Assembly: GCF_019805165.1 (NCBI RefSeq)
Contig: NZ_RWIJ01000025.1
Span: 1 to 64,000, forward strand
DNA: 64,000 nt
Reading direction: 5' to 3'
From: Azospirillum sp. 412522
GTDB taxonomy: Bacteria > Pseudomonadota > Alphaproteobacteria > Azospirillales > Azospirillaceae
Shown here: positions 35,023-43,219 of the stretch, piece after piece
Numbering within the stretch: the first letter of the stretch is position 1
Layout: each line of letters begins with the position of its first letter
Position numbers and translations under genes: made by a program
Notes under the pieces: generated by a model
Databases searched by the model: none
Seen by the model: only the letters and a program-made list of their open reading frames with translations
Told to the model about the DNA's origin: nothing

Positions 35023-35463
35023 ATGCGTTTGACACAGGGCCAGTTCTCCTTCCTGCCGGACCTGACGGACGGAGAGATCACCAAACAGGTGCAATACGCC
35101 CTCGACCAGGGCTGGGCCGTAGCGGTGGAGTTCACCAACGATCCGCACCCGCGCAACAGCTATTGGACGATGTGGGGCAATCCCATGTTCGATCTGCGCG
35201 ACGCCAAGGGCGTGATGATGGAGATCGACGCCTGCCGCGCCGCCCATCCCGACCAATATGTCAAGGTGCTCGCCTTCGACAGCTCGCACGGCTTCGAGAC
35301 GGTGCGCATGTCCTACCTGATCAACCGCCCGGCCGAGGAGCCCGGCTTCGAGCTGCTGCGTGCGGAAGGGCCGGGGCGGCGCATCGGCTACACGGTGCGC
35401 AGCTATGCTGCCGGTCGTCCTCCCGGGGAGCGCTATGGCCGGGAGACCCGTCATGGAACGTGA
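35023..35463 (+). CDS. cbbS: RuBisCO small chain
   Basis: A 146-residue small subunit, with the long C-terminal hairpin extension typical of red-type enzymes. MRLTQGQFSFLPDLTDGEITKQVQYALDQGWAVAVEFTNDPHPRN and YWTMWGNPMFDL are canonical. It assembles as S8 on the L8 core. AAGGAG lies 8 nt before the start. The 3' end overlaps rpe by 11 nt in another frame, so translation of rpe is probably coupled to it. Confidence 0.98.
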   Translation: MRLTQGQFSFLPDLTDGEITKQVQYALDQGWAVAVEFTNDPHPRNSYWTMWGNPMFDLRDAKGVMMEIDACRAAHPDQYVKVLAFDSSHGFETVRMSYLINRPAEEPGFELLRAEGPGRRIGYTVRSYAAGRPPGERYGRETRHGT

Positions 35464-36193
35464 GCTTGGAGCCGGACATCTCCTCGCCCCTTCGATCCTC
35501 TCCGCCGACTTCGCCCGGCTGGGCGAGGAGGTGGAGCGGGTGGTGGAGGCCGGATGCGAGGTCATCCATGTCGATGTGATGGACAATCATTACGTCCCCA
35601 ATCTGACCATCGGCCCGCTGGTCTGCGCCGCCATCCGCCCGCGCACCCGCGCCATCATCGACGTGCATCTGATGGTGCGGCCGGTCGATGCGCTGGTGGC
35701 GCCGTTCGCCAAGGCCGGCGCCGACATCATCAGTTTCCACCCCGAGGCATCCGATCATCCCGACCGGACCCTGGCGCTGATCCGCGAGCAGGGCTGCCGC
35801 GCCGGTCTGGCGCTGAATCCGGCGACGCCTCTGACCCATCTCGACCATGTGATGGACCGGCTGGATCTGATTCTCGTCATGTCGGTCAATCCCGGTTTCG
35901 GCGGCCAGTCCTTCATCCCGTCGGCGCTCGACAAGATCGCCGAGGTCCGCCGGCGCATTGACCGCCACCGCGAGCGCGCCGGCCGCGACATCCGGCTGGA
36001 GGTCGATGGTGGGATCAAGCCCGACAACATCCGCGCCGTCGCCGATGCCGGGGCCGACCTCCTCGTCGCCGGCTCCGCCATCTTCGGTGCGCCCGACGCT
36101 GATGGCGGCTATCGCGGCGTGGTCGGCCGCATGCTTGCCGCGTTGACTGCGGCCCCGGCGGAGTTGGCCGCACCGGAATGGAGGGCGGCATGA
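35453..36193 (+). CDS. cbbE: Ribulose-phosphate 3-epimerase
   Basis: A 246-residue TIM barrel that interconverts ribulose 5-phosphate and xylulose 5-phosphate in the regenerative phase of the Calvin cycle. LAPSILSADFARLGEEV, VIHVDVMDNHYVPNLTIGP (metal and acid-base Asp), DVHLMV, VMSVNPGFGGQSFIP and VDGGIKPDN are the family motifs. The start ATG at 35453 lies inside the end of cbbS with GGGAG upstream. The 3' end overlaps cbbX by four bases. Some residues beyond the barrel (AAPAELAAPEWRAA) are a short unconserved tail. Confidence 0.96.
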   Translation: MERELGAGHLLAPSILSADFARLGEEVERVVEAGCEVIHVDVMDNHYVPNLTIGPLVCAAIRPRTRAIIDVHLMVRPVDALVAPFAKAGADIISFHPEASDHPDRTLALIREQGCRAGLALNPATPLTHLDHVMDRLDLILVMSVNPGFGGQSFIPSALDKIAEVRRRIDRHRERAGRDIRLEVDGGIKPDNIRAVADAGADLLVAGSAIFGAPDADGGYRGVVGRMLAALTAAPAELAAPEWRAA

Positions 36194-37110
36194 GCGAGAC
36201 GGCCGACCTGCTCGATCCCGAAGCCAGCGACCGGACATCCGACCGTCAACTGATCGACCTCGATGCGCTCTACCGCGAGTCCGGCATCGGCGGCATGCTG
36301 GCGGGCATGGACCGTGAGCTGGTCGGGCTGGTGCCGGTGAAGACCCGCATCCGCGAGATCGCCGCTCTGCTGCTGGTGGAGCGCGCCCGCCGCAGCATTG
36401 GCCTTCGGGCAGAACCGCCGTCGCTGCACATGTGCTTCACCGGAAATCCCGGCACCGGCAAGACGACGGTTGCCCGCCGCATGGCCGGGCTTCTCCATGG
36501 GCTGGGCTATATCCGGCGCGATCATGTGGTCAGCGTCACCCGCGACGATCTGGTCGGGCAGTATATCGGCCACACGGCACCCAAGACGAAGGAGGTGTTG
36601 AAGCGTGCCATGGGCGGCGTGCTGTTCATCGACGAGGCCTATTACCTCTACCGGCCGGAAAACGAGCGCGACTACGGCCAGGAGGCTATCGAAATCCTGC
36701 TCCAGGTGATGGAGGACAACCGCGACGACCTCGTGGTGATTCTCGCCGGCTACCGCGACCGCATGGAGGTCTTCTTCCGCTCCAATCCCGGCATGGCGTC
36801 GCGGATTGCCCACCATGTCGATTTCCCCGACTACGAGGCGGACGAGTTGCTGGAGATCGCCCGGCTGCTGGCGGCGGGCATGCAGTACCGCCTGGCGCCG
36901 GAGGCCGAGCGGGCGATGGCCGACTACATCCTCCGCCGCATGGTCCAACCGCGCTTCGCCAACGCCCGCTCCATCCGCAACGCGCTGGACCGCGCGCGCC
37001 TGCGGCAGGCCAACCGCCTGTTCGAAGCGCGCAGCAGCGCCATCGGCGCCACCGACCTGCTGACCATCGCCGAGGAGGACATCCGCCGGAGCCGCGTCTT
37101 CACACAATAG
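36190..37110 (+). CDS. cbbX: CbbX, red-type RuBisCO activase
   Basis: A 306-residue AAA+ protein that remodels inhibited red-type RuBisCO by pulling on the large-chain C-terminus. Walker A is GNPGTGKTT (from residue 85), Walker B VLFIDEAYYLY (from 144), the pore loop YIGHTA (125-130), and the sensor region LVVILAGYRDRM follows. ATG 36190, four bases from GGAGGG and overlapping the rpe stop as ATGA, is preferred over ATG 36178. Its place right after cbbLS and rpe confirms the red-type assignment. Confidence 0.96.
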   Translation: MSETADLLDPEASDRTSDRQLIDLDALYRESGIGGMLAGMDRELVGLVPVKTRIREIAALLLVERARRSIGLRAEPPSLHMCFTGNPGTGKTTVARRMAGLLHGLGYIRRDHVVSVTRDDLVGQYIGHTAPKTKEVLKRAMGGVLFIDEAYYLYRPENERDYGQEAIEILLQVMEDNRDDLVVILAGYRDRMEVFFRSNPGMASRIAHHVDFPDYEADELLEIARLLAAGMQYRLAPEAERAMADYILRRMVQPRFANARSIRNALDRARLRQANRLFEARSSAIGATDLLTIAEEDIRRSRVFTQ

Positions 37111-37127
37111 GCCGGCAACAAGCCGGC
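37111..37127. other. Hairpin between cbbX and cbbF
   Basis: GCCGGC-AACAA-GCCGGC, a perfect 6-bp stem with a 5-nt loop directly after the cbbX stop. No T-tract follows, so it is more likely an mRNA-processing or stability element than a terminator. Confidence 0.45.
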
Positions 37128-37155
37128 CGTGCAAAACACGAGAGAGGGGGAACCG

Positions 37156-38268
37156 ATGCCGCACCGTCACACGACCTTCAGCAAATTCATCATCGAGGAC
37201 CAGCGCCGCCGCGGCGGAGCCGACACCGACCTGACCGCCCTGCTCAACGACGTGCAGACCGCGTGCAAGTTCATTGCCAGCGCCGCCGCCCGCGGATCGC
37301 TGAAGCCGGGGGCCGGCCAAACCGCCGTTCCCGTCCCCGAACCCGGCGTCAACGTCCATGGCGAGACGCAGAAGCCGCTGGACCTGATCGCCAACGAGAT
37401 CATGCTGCGCACCTGCGAGTATGGCGGCAAGCTCTGCGGCATGGCGTCGGAGGAGATGGAGGAGCCCTACCGCATTCCCCGCGAGTATCCGCGCGGCCGT
37501 TATCTGCTGGCCTTCGATCCGCTGGACGGCTCGTCGAACGTGGACGTCAACCTGACGGTCGGCACCATCTTTTCCATTCTCAAGGCGCCGGACGGCGTGG
37601 ACGAGCCGGAGGTCGAGCATTTCCTCCAGCCCGGCACCCAGCAGGTGGCGGCCGGCTTCGCCCTCTACGGCCCCGCCGACATGATCATCGCCACCTTCGG
37701 CGAAGGGGTGCACGGCTTCACGCTCGACCGCGAGATCGGTGCTTATACCCTGACGCACCCGGACATGCGCATCCCCGATCATGTCTGCGAGTTCGCCATC
37801 AACAGCTCCAACGCCCGCTTCTGGGAACCGCCGGTGCGCATGTATGTCGAGGAGTGCATCAAGGGCAGTTCCGGCCCGCGCGAGGCGGACTTCAACATGC
37901 GCTGGATCGCGTCGCTGGTGGCGGAAGTCTACCGCATCCTGATCCGCGGCGGCGTCTTCCTCTATCCGCGCGACGCCCGTCCCACTCACAAGCCGGGCCG
38001 GCTGCGCCTTCTGTACGAGGCGAACCCCATCGCCATGCTGGTGGAGCAGGCGGGCGGGGCGGCCAGCACCGGTCGGCAGCGCATCCTCGACATCAAGCCG
38101 CTGGCCCTGCACCAGCGCGTGCCGGTGATCCTGGGATCGAAGGCGGAGGTCGAACGTCTGGTCGCCTACCACGCCGCCTACGACCGGGGGGAGGAACTGT
38201 CCTTCCACGCGCCGCTGTTCGGCAGCCGGTCGCTGTTCCTGGCCTCGGAAACCGCTGCACTCGGCTGA
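37156..38268 (+). CDS. cbbF: Fructose-1,6-bisphosphatase, class I
   Basis: A 370-residue class I FBPase, which also serves as sedoheptulose bisphosphatase in many cbb operons. LLAFDPLDGSSNVDVNLTVGTIFSIL is the metal-binding signature; the N-terminus TFSKFIIEDQ and the C-terminal LLYEANPIAMLVEQAGGAAS are also typical. It regenerates sugar monophosphates after RuBisCO. The start ATG at 37156 follows AGAGAGGGGG. It is followed 14 nt later by cbbP. No redox-regulatory cysteine insertion is obvious. Confidence 0.97.
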   Translation: MPHRHTTFSKFIIEDQRRRGGADTDLTALLNDVQTACKFIASAAARGSLKPGAGQTAVPVPEPGVNVHGETQKPLDLIANEIMLRTCEYGGKLCGMASEEMEEPYRIPREYPRGRYLLAFDPLDGSSNVDVNLTVGTIFSILKAPDGVDEPEVEHFLQPGTQQVAAGFALYGPADMIIATFGEGVHGFTLDREIGAYTLTHPDMRIPDHVCEFAINSSNARFWEPPVRMYVEECIKGSSGPREADFNMRWIASLVAEVYRILIRGGVFLYPRDARPTHKPGRLRLLYEANPIAMLVEQAGGAASTGRQRILDIKPLALHQRVPVILGSKAEVERLVAYHAAYDRGEELSFHAPLFGSRSLFLASETAALG

Positions 38269-38282
38269 AGGAGGAGGATGCC

Positions 38283-39158
38283 ATGTCGGCCCGTCACCCG
38301 ATCATCGTCGTCACCGGTTCCTCCGGCGCCGGCACGACCACCGTCACCCGCACCTTCCAGCAGATCTTCCGCCGGGAGGGCATCGCCGCCGCCATCGTCG
38401 AAGGCGACAGCTTCCACCGCTACGACCGCCGCGAGATGCGCGCCAAGGTCGCCGAGGCGCAGGAGGAACCCCATTCGACCTTCAGCCATTTTGGTCCCGA
38501 CGCCAACCTGTTCGAGGAGTTGGACGACCTGTTCCGCAGCTATGGCGAGACCGGCGGCGGCCGGACCCGCCGGTATCTGCATGACGAGAAGGAGGCCGGC
38601 CCCTACGGCCAGGACCCCGGCACCTTCACCCCGTGGGAGGAGATCGAACCCGGGACCGACCTGCTGTTCTACGAGGGCCTGCACGGCTGCGTGCGCACCG
38701 ACCGGGTTGACCTCGCCCGCCACGCCGACCTGAAGATCGGCGTCGTTCCCATCGTCAACCTCGAATGGATCCAGAAGATCCACCGCGACCGCAACATGCG
38801 CGGCTATTCGGAGGAGGCCATCGTCGACACCATCCTGCGGCGCATGCCCGACTACGTGAAATACATCTGCCCGCAGTTCAGCAGCACCGACGTGAATTTC
38901 CAGCGCGTACCGACGGTGGACACCAGCAACCCCTTCGTCGCCCGCGATATCCCGACGTCCGACGAAAGCATGCTGGTCATCCGCTTCACCCGGCCGAAGG
39001 GCATCGATTTTCCCTATCTGCTGTCGATGCTGAAGGACAGCTTCATGACCCGGCCCAACACCATCGTCTGTCCGGGCGACAAGATGGCTTTGGCGATGCA
39101 GCTGATCTTCACGCCGATGATCTGGCAACTGGCCGACCGCAAGAAGAAGGCGTTCTGA
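38283..39158 (+). CDS. cbbP: Phosphoribulokinase, bacterial class I
   Basis: A 291-residue kinase producing ribulose 1,5-bisphosphate, the signature Calvin enzyme along with RuBisCO. The P-loop is GSSGAGTTT (12-20), VEGDSFHRYDRREM binds ribulose 5-phosphate, LFYEGLHG contains Walker B, and HRDRNMRGYSEEAIVDTILRRMPDYVKYICPQFS follows. The length of about 290 is that of the octameric, NADH-activated proteobacterial form. A strong GGAGGAGG ribosome site lies ahead of ATG 38283. Confidence 0.98.
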   Translation: MSARHPIIVVTGSSGAGTTTVTRTFQQIFRREGIAAAIVEGDSFHRYDRREMRAKVAEAQEEPHSTFSHFGPDANLFEELDDLFRSYGETGGGRTRRYLHDEKEAGPYGQDPGTFTPWEEIEPGTDLLFYEGLHGCVRTDRVDLARHADLKIGVVPIVNLEWIQKIHRDRNMRGYSEEAIVDTILRRMPDYVKYICPQFSSTDVNFQRVPTVDTSNPFVARDIPTSDESMLVIRFTRPKGIDFPYLLSMLKDSFMTRPNTIVCPGDKMALAMQLIFTPMIWQLADRKKKAF

Positions 39159-39195
39159 GGAGCGCTGAAAGCCAAAATCGGGGAGGACACCGACC

Positions 39196-41247
39196 ATGGA
39201 TGCATCCGTCACCGCGGCCGTCGAGGTCCGCGAACAGGACCGGCTTGCCTTGCCGCCCGACACGCCTGACCACGGCTCCGGTCGCCGCATGCTGGCGAAT
39301 GCGCTGCGCGTGCTCGCCATCGATGCGGTGGAGGCGGCGAATTCCGGCCATCCCGGCATGCCGATGGGCATGGCCGACATCGCCGAGGCGCTCTGGCGCC
39401 GCCATCTGCACCACAATCCGGCCGACCCGCGCTGGCCCGACCGCGACCGCTTCGTGCTGTCGAACGGGCATGGCTCCATGCTGCTCTACGCCCTGCTGTA
39501 CCTGACCGGCTACGACCTGCCGATGGACGAGCTGCGGCGCTTCCGTCAGCTCGGCTCGCGCACGCCGGGGCATCCCGAAGTGGGCGTCACGCCGGGGGTG
39601 GAGACGACCACCGGTCCGTTGGGACAGGGCCTCGCCAATGCCGTCGGCATGGCGCTGGCCGAACGGTTGCTGGCGGCCGAATTCAACCGGCCGGGTCACC
39701 GGATCGTTGATCATCGCACCTTCTGCTTCGTCGGCGATGGCTGCCTGATGGAGGGGATCAGCCACGAGGCCTGCTCGTTGGCCGGCACGCTGGGGCTTGA
39801 AAAGCTGGTTGTCTTCTACGACGACAACGGCATTTCCATCGACGGTCCCGTCACCGGCTGGTTCGCCGACGACACCCCTGGGCGGTTCGAGGCCTATGGC
39901 TGGCGGGTGCTCCGCGAGGTCGATGGCCATGATGCCTACGCGCTGGACGCCGCCATCGACGAGGCGCTGACCCCCTGCGGCAAGCCGACGCTGGTCTGCT
40001 GCCGGACGGTGATCGGCTACGGCTCGCCCAACCGGGCCGGATCGGCGGAGGTGCATGGCGCACCGCTGGGAGCCGCCGAGGTTGCGGCCACCAGGGCCGC
40101 ACTCGGATGGAATGCTCCCCCCTTCGACCTTCCGGCGGAGGTGCGAGGCGGCTGGGATGCCCGGCGGCGTGGCGCGGCGATGCAGGGCGGCTGGCAAGCT
40201 CGCTTCGACGCCTATGCCGATGCCCACCCGCAGGCCGCCGCCGAATTCCTGCGGCGCATGCGAGGCGAGTTGCCGCAGAGCTTTCCCGAGGCGGCCGACG
40301 CATGGATCGCCGCCGTCACGGAGCGGGCGGAGCCGATGGCGACGCGGAAGGCATCCCAGCAGGCCATCCAGGCGCTGGCGGGCCTGCTGCCGGAACTGCT
40401 GGGCGGATCGGCCGACCTGACCGGCTCCAATCTCACCGATTGGCCGGGGAGCGGCGGGCGCCACCTCCATTACGGCGTGCGGGAGTTCGGCATGGCCGCG
40501 GTGATGAACGGCATGGCGCTACATGGTGGATTTCTGCCTTTCGGCGGTACTTTCCTTGCCTTCTCCGACTATGCCCGCAACGGCTTGCGGCTGTCGGCGC
40601 TGATGGGGCTGAGGGTCGTCTACGTCTTCACCCATGACGGCATCGGCCTGGGCGAGGACGGCCCAACCCACCAGCCAGTCGAGCATGCCGCCAGCCTGCG
40701 TTTGATGCCGGACCTCGACGTCTGGCGGCCCTGCGATGCCCTGGAAACTGCCGTCGCATGGCGAACTGCGGTCGAGCGGGCGGATGGGCCGACCGCATTG
40801 CTTCTGTCACGCCAGTCACTTCCCGCTCAACTCCGGACCGACTGTGTTCGCGATGTTGCTCGTGGTGGCTATGTGCTGGCCGATGACGGGCGCCCCGACG
40901 TGGTGCTGATCGCCACCGGGTCGGAGGTGCCCGTCGCGATGGAGGCACGTCGTCTGCTCGCCGGCCGGAGCATATCCGCCCGTGTCGTTTCCATGCCTTG
41001 CTGCGAGATCTTCGAGCGGCAGGACCCGGCATGGCGCTGCGCGGTACTGCCGGCCGGCATTCCCCGGTTGGCGGTGGAGGCTGGGGCAACCGGCTTGTGG
41101 CGCGCTTATGTTGGACTGGACGGCGATGTGGTCGGTCTCGACCGCTATGGCGAGTCTGCTCCCGCCCCCGACCTCTACCGCCATTTCGGCATCACTGCAG
41201 ACGCGGTGGCGGATCGCGCCCGGCGTCTCTGCTCCAGCCAGTCCTGA
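39196..41247 (+). CDS. cbbT: Transketolase
   Basis: A 683-residue thiamine diphosphate enzyme of the regenerative Calvin phase. ANSGHPGMPMGMADIAEALW, FVLSNGHGSMLLYALLYLTGY, TGPLGQGLANAVGMALAER, CFVGDGCLMEGISHEA (GDG...N cofactor motif) and FVFTHDGIGLGEDGPTHQPVEH-type residues in the second domain are intact. It transfers two-carbon ketol units among sugar phosphates. The start ATG at 39196 has GGGGAGG upstream. It lies between cbbP and cbbA. The C-terminal third is slightly diverged but complete. Confidence 0.97.
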   Translation: MDASVTAAVEVREQDRLALPPDTPDHGSGRRMLANALRVLAIDAVEAANSGHPGMPMGMADIAEALWRRHLHHNPADPRWPDRDRFVLSNGHGSMLLYALLYLTGYDLPMDELRRFRQLGSRTPGHPEVGVTPGVETTTGPLGQGLANAVGMALAERLLAAEFNRPGHRIVDHRTFCFVGDGCLMEGISHEACSLAGTLGLEKLVVFYDDNGISIDGPVTGWFADDTPGRFEAYGWRVLREVDGHDAYALDAAIDEALTPCGKPTLVCCRTVIGYGSPNRAGSAEVHGAPLGAAEVAATRAALGWNAPPFDLPAEVRGGWDARRRGAAMQGGWQARFDAYADAHPQAAAEFLRRMRGELPQSFPEAADAWIAAVTERAEPMATRKASQQAIQALAGLLPELLGGSADLTGSNLTDWPGSGGRHLHYGVREFGMAAVMNGMALHGGFLPFGGTFLAFSDYARNGLRLSALMGLRVVYVFTHDGIGLGEDGPTHQPVEHAASLRLMPDLDVWRPCDALETAVAWRTAVERADGPTALLLSRQSLPAQLRTDCVRDVARGGYVLADDGRPDVVLIATGSEVPVAMEARRLLAGRSISARVVSMPCCEIFERQDPAWRCAVLPAGIPRLAVEAGATGLWRAYVGLDGDVVGLDRYGESAPAPDLYRHFGITADAVADRARRLCSSQS

Positions 41248-41278
41248 ATTCCCCATCCTGAACCGGAGACCTCCCGCG

Positions 41279-42370
41279 ATGGCACTGATCTCCCTGCGAC
41301 AGCTCCTCGACCACGCGGCCGAGCATGACTATGGCGTGCCGGCCTTCAACATCAACAATATGGAACAGATCCAGGCGATCATGCAGGCGGCGGACGACTG
41401 CGCCAGCCCGGTGATCCTCCAGGCCTCCGCCGGTGCGCGCAAATATGCCGGCGAGCCGTTCCTGCGTCACATGGTGCAGGCGGCCGTGGAGATGTGGCCG
41501 CACATCCCCGTCTGCCTGCACCAGGACCATGGCGCCAGCCCGGCCGTCTGCCAGCAGGCGATCCGCTCCGGCTTCACCAGCGTGATGATGGACGGCTCGC
41601 TGCTGGACGACATGAAGACGCCGGCCGGCTACGACTACAACATCCGCGTCACCCGGCAGGTTGTTGAGCAGGCGCACGCCGTCGGCGTGTCGGTGGAGGG
41701 CGAACTGGGCTGCCTCGGCTCGCTGGAGACCGGCCGGGCAGGGGAGGAGGACGGCTCCGGCGCAGCCGGCATGCTGTCGCGCGACCAGTTGCTGACCGAT
41801 CCGGATCAGGCGGCGGACTTCGTGGCGCGGACGGGGGTGGACGCGCTCGCCATCGCCATCGGCACCAGCCACGGCGCCTACAAGTTCAGCCGCCGTCCGG
41901 ACGGCGAGGTGCTGGCCATCGACCGTGTCCGCGCCATCCACGACCGCATCCCCGACACCCATCTGGTGATGCACGGCTCCTCCAGCGTGCCGCAGGAGTG
42001 GCTGGAGATCATCCGCGCCCATGGCGGCAGCATCCGTGAGACCTATGGTGTCCCGGTCGAGGAAATCCGCGAGGGCATCCGCAACGGCGTGCGCAAGGTC
42101 AACATCGACACCGACATCCGCCTCGCCATGAGCGGCAGCCTGCGCCGCGCGATGATGACGCGGCCCGAGGAGTTCGACCCGCGCAAGTTCCTGGCCGAGG
42201 CGACCAGCGCCGCCCGCGCCCTGTGCCGAGTCCGGTTCGAGGCCTTCGGATCGGCCGGGCAGGCCGACCGGATCGCTCCACTGCCGCTGGAGCGCATGGC
42301 CGCCCGTGCCGCGGCGCTGGAATTCGCGGCGATGGCACGGCGGTCGCCGGGAGTGATGGTCCCGGGCTGA
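41279..42370 (+). CDS. cbbA: Fructose-bisphosphate aldolase, class II
   Basis: A 363-residue zinc-dependent aldolase of the Calvin type. It condenses triose phosphates to fructose 1,6-bisphosphate and also erythrose 4-phosphate to sedoheptulose bisphosphate. The N-terminus is LISLRQLLDHAAEHDYGVPAFNINN; VCLHQDHGASPAVCQQAI carries zinc ligands; AIAIGTSHGAYKF and LVMHGSSSVPQEWL carry further zinc His residues and phosphate contacts; VRKVNIDTDIRLAMS closes the barrel. The start ATG at 41279 is 11 nt behind GGAG. Confidence 0.97.
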   Translation: MALISLRQLLDHAAEHDYGVPAFNINNMEQIQAIMQAADDCASPVILQASAGARKYAGEPFLRHMVQAAVEMWPHIPVCLHQDHGASPAVCQQAIRSGFTSVMMDGSLLDDMKTPAGYDYNIRVTRQVVEQAHAVGVSVEGELGCLGSLETGRAGEEDGSGAAGMLSRDQLLTDPDQAADFVARTGVDALAIAIGTSHGAYKFSRRPDGEVLAIDRVRAIHDRIPDTHLVMHGSSSVPQEWLEIIRAHGGSIRETYGVPVEEIREGIRNGVRKVNIDTDIRLAMSGSLRRAMMTRPEEFDPRKFLAEATSAARALCRVRFEAFGSAGQADRIAPLPLERMAARAAALEFAAMARRSPGVMVPG

Positions 42371-42381
42371 GGGAGGGGGGA

Positions 42382-43094
42382 GTGGCAAGGCCGGCGCCGG
42401 TGATCTTCGATCTGGACGGGACGCTGATCGACAGCGCACCCCATCTGGGCCACGCCCTCAACCGTCTGCTCGCCGAATGGGACGGCCGGCGGTGACCGAT
42501 GGCATGCTGCGCTCCTTCATCGGCGATGGTCCTCGGTCGCTTGTCGAGCGCGGCTTCGCCGTCACCGGGCCTGCGCTGTCGATGGAGGAGGCAGGAACGG
42601 CGGTGACCCGTTTTCTCCACCTCTACGCCGCACTTCCCGCCGATCCGGCCAGCATCTATCCCGGTGTGCCACAGACGCTGGCGCGGTTAACCGATGCCGG
42701 CCATCCCATCGGTCTGTGTACCAATAAGCCTCAGGCCATCGCCCGCAGTCTGCTGGGCGAGTTGAGGCTTCTCCCGTTCTTCGGCGCCATCATCGGCGGC
42801 GACAGCCTGCCACAGCGCAAACCGGCACCGGAACCGCTGCTGGCGGTGCTGGCTGCATTGAACGGCCCGAAAGCCGATGCGGTGATGGTGGGTGATAGTG
42901 CCAACGACGTGGCTGCTGCCCGTGCCGCCGGAATTGCGTCCATTCTCGTCTCCTACGGTTATGCCCGTGGCAACCCGGCCGACCTTCCCACCGACAAACT
43001 GATCCACCACTTTCCCGATCTTCCGGAGGCGCTGGACGCCATCCACTTGGATCATCGCAGATCTCATCCGACATTCCCGTTCGGCCGAAGCTGA
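42382..43094 (+). pseudogene. cbbZ: Phosphoglycolate phosphatase CbbZ, -1 frameshift
   Basis: A HAD-family phosphatase that removes the oxygenation product 2-phosphoglycolate. From GTG 42382, behind a strong GGGAGGGGGG site, the frame reads VIFDLDGTLIDSAPHLGHALNRLLAEWDGRR and stops at 42495. Homology resumes in the next frame with GRPAVTDGMLRSFIGDGPRSLVERGF, GVPQTLARLTDAGHPIGLCTNKP and VMVGDSANDVAAARAAGI. One missing G in the GGG run at about 42480 explains it, as the restored protein would read LLAEWGRPAVTDG. The 713-nt span is one base short of a multiple of three. Either a sequencing error or a true loss; a separate gph may exist elsewhere. Confidence 0.85.
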
Positions 43095-43219
43095 GGATAA
43101 TTTAGACTGCTGACATTCAGCGCCGGATGCGTTACGGTGGCATCTGGTATACGAGACGCCAGGAACTTGGGATCGCGACGACCAGAAGCGCGGCCCACCC
43201 AGCAGAGGCCAGAACCGCC
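43095..43219. promoter_or_regulatory. Upstream region of formate dehydrogenase genes
   Basis: This spacer after cbbZ contains GAGGATAATTTAGA and the 13-mer TGCTGACATTCAG (43108-43120), which recurs exactly in the xoxF upstream region. An in-frame ATG at 43127 would add 31 unconserved residues to the next gene. No firm promoter boxes could be assigned. Confidence 0.35.

Noticed and set aside
36432..39158. 908-codon plus-strand frame spanning cbbX, cbbF and cbbP
   Set aside because: Only its last third is real (cbbP from ATG 38283). The rest is out of frame with cbbX and cbbF.
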